Source: Patescibacteria group bacterium (GTDB lineage: Bacteria > Patescibacteria > UBA1384 > CAILIB01). Taken from it: a DNA stretch of 7,103 nt. The position numbers and the translations under genes are program-made. Numbering within the stretch: position 1 is the stretch's first letter; every line of letters begins with the position of its first letter. This document shows, one piece after another, positions 6,582 through 7,103 of this stretch. The stretch spans positions 1-7,103 of the forward strand of contig JAJFBK010000029.1 in the NCBI GenBank assembly GCA_020696955.1, in the 5' to 3' direction. The notes below the pieces were generated by a model. That model worked only from the letters and a program-made list of their open reading frames with translations, had not been told where the DNA came from and did not search any database.

Positions 6582-6899
6582 ATGCCCGAACTCGTTTCTT
6601 CTCATCATGAAACACCTTTCCAAGAATCTCGGTTTGCCACCGGGTTAAAAGGCATGTTTGGACGAGCCAAGAAGATGTTGGTTGATGCCGGTGACAAATA
6701 TTTTTTCGAACCGGAAGTGGCTGACACACCAGAACAACCCCCTCACTCTCCCACCCTGGCCGCTCTCGAGCAATCCCGAGAGTCGATAGGCGCCATTTAC
6801 AAGAGAGCCCTCCAAGGGGTAGCCGAAAGCTCTCACTCTGCCGGCACCAAACTGACTGAACTGTTCAAAAATTCTAAGCCGAAATCAGCTCTAGGGTAG
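6582..6899 (+). CDS. Hypothetical helical protein, possibly a frameshifted N-terminal part
   Basis: 105 residues up to the TAG at 6897; no family is recognised. There is no signal peptide or membrane segment. An N-terminal part with the basic amphipathic stretch GLKGMFGRAKKML (21-33) is followed by a Pro-rich acidic spacer (about 44-57). A long predicted helix follows, LAALEQSRESIGAIYKRALQ (59-78), then LTELFKN (91-97). A promoter (6520-6548) sits at the right distance. The open frame in the -1 phase from 6878 onward reads as similar helical, charged protein and has no ATG until 7007. The product may therefore continue, with KSALG joining VAKLQEY if one base were restored near the GGG at 6894-6896. 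Alternatives are a genuine short protein overlapping a second gene, or a recent disabling deletion. Confidence 0.6.
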   Translation: MPELVSSHHETPFQESRFATGLKGMFGRAKKMLVDAGDKYFFEPEVADTPEQPPHSPTLAALEQSRESIGAIYKRALQGVAESSHSAGTKLTELFKNSKPKSALG

Positions 6900-7103
6900 C
6901 TAAGCTTCAAGAGTACGCAGTACCGGCTCAGGAGGGTGACGGGTACCGAGAGGCTCTCATCCGCATAGATACAATCATTGCCAAACAAACTACTGCGCTT
7001 GAGACCATGAACGCACGGGCCTCGGAACAGCAGGGATGGGAACATTCCAAAGCCCAGGCAGATCCTTTCTTTGCTGAAGACATGCTCTCTCAACTAGAGA
7101 CTT
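6878..7103 (+). CDS. Open coding-like frame running off the window, -1 relative to the upstream gene
   Basis: After a TAA at 6875 this frame stays open for 75 codons to the window end. It reads as a plausible soluble helical protein, with YREALIRIDTIIAK and TTALETMNARASEQQGW, ending in DPFFAEDMLSQLET. No ATG, GTG or TTG occurs in it before ATG 7007, which has no Shine-Dalgarno. A GGAGG at 6931-6935 has no start codon in this frame at usable spacing. It is best explained as the continuation of the gene at 6582 after a one-base deletion, sequencing error or -1 frameshift between 6878 and 6896. A separate gene starting at 7007 is possible. The opposite strand is also open over most of this stretch (6833-7093), in register with these codons, but its protein looks less natural. 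Confidence 0.45.

Noticed and set aside
6764..6785. CTCTCG/CGAGAG hairpin in the gene at 6582
   Set aside because: It is a short 6-base stem inside coding sequence with no T run; probably chance.
6833..7093. An 86-codon - strand open frame at the right end
   Set aside because: It runs in codon register with the better-looking + strand frame, would start with TTG and has a Cys-rich, unnatural composition. I treat it as a shadow, though the region is not settled.
1..7103. CRISPR arrays, tRNA or rRNA genes, insertion sequences, attachment sites
   Set aside because: No regularly spaced repeats, no tRNA cloverleaf that I could recognise, no transposase or integrase, and no terminal inverted repeats were seen.

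Overview
This is a gene-dense bacterial window with mixed-strand genes, short intergenic gaps and moderate G+C by eye. It holds no RNA gene, CRISPR array or insertion sequence that I can see. The lineage cannot be fixed from the sequence. The combination of a PerM/AI-2E-family membrane protein, an ECF sigma factor with an unfamiliar membrane partner, several unrecognised small proteins and an almost complete lack of Shine-Dalgarno sequences would fit a little-studied lineage such as Patescibacteria (CPR). That is an inference only.

Layout. Bases 1-302 (+) encode the C-terminal end of a GGDEF diguanylate cyclase whose I-site is visible at the window edge. It converges, with a 3-base gap, on msrB (306-707, -), a methionine sulfoxide reductase. 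Upstream of msrB on the same strand come an AI-2E/PerM-family membrane protein (775-1902, -), a strong hairpin terminator (1943-1972), and a soluble PAS-PAS-GAF histidine kinase (1993-4062, -). A 151-base divergent region separates the kinase from a two-gene (+) operon. This operon encodes an ECF sigma factor (4214-4792) with a hydrophobic C-terminal tail. Overlapping it by ATGA is a 457-residue single-pass membrane protein (4789-6162), probably its anti-sigma factor and sensor, with no zinc anti-sigma motif. That gene converges, again with a 3-base gap, on a small multi-pass membrane protein (6166-6474, -). The right end has an unrecognised helical protein (6582-6899, +). Its reading appears to continue in the -1 frame to the window edge, which suggests a frameshift or an overlapping second gene.

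How the genes work together. The window is dominated by signal transduction: c-di-GMP synthesis, a two-component kinase without a response regulator nearby, and a membrane-linked sigma/anti-sigma pair. MsrB adds oxidative protein repair. No pathway clearly unites them. The sigma/anti-sigma pair is the best candidate for an undescribed system. The most unexpected non-coding pattern is the octamer GCCAAGAA, found seven times on the + strand and never on the - strand, across genes of both orientations and in different reading frames.
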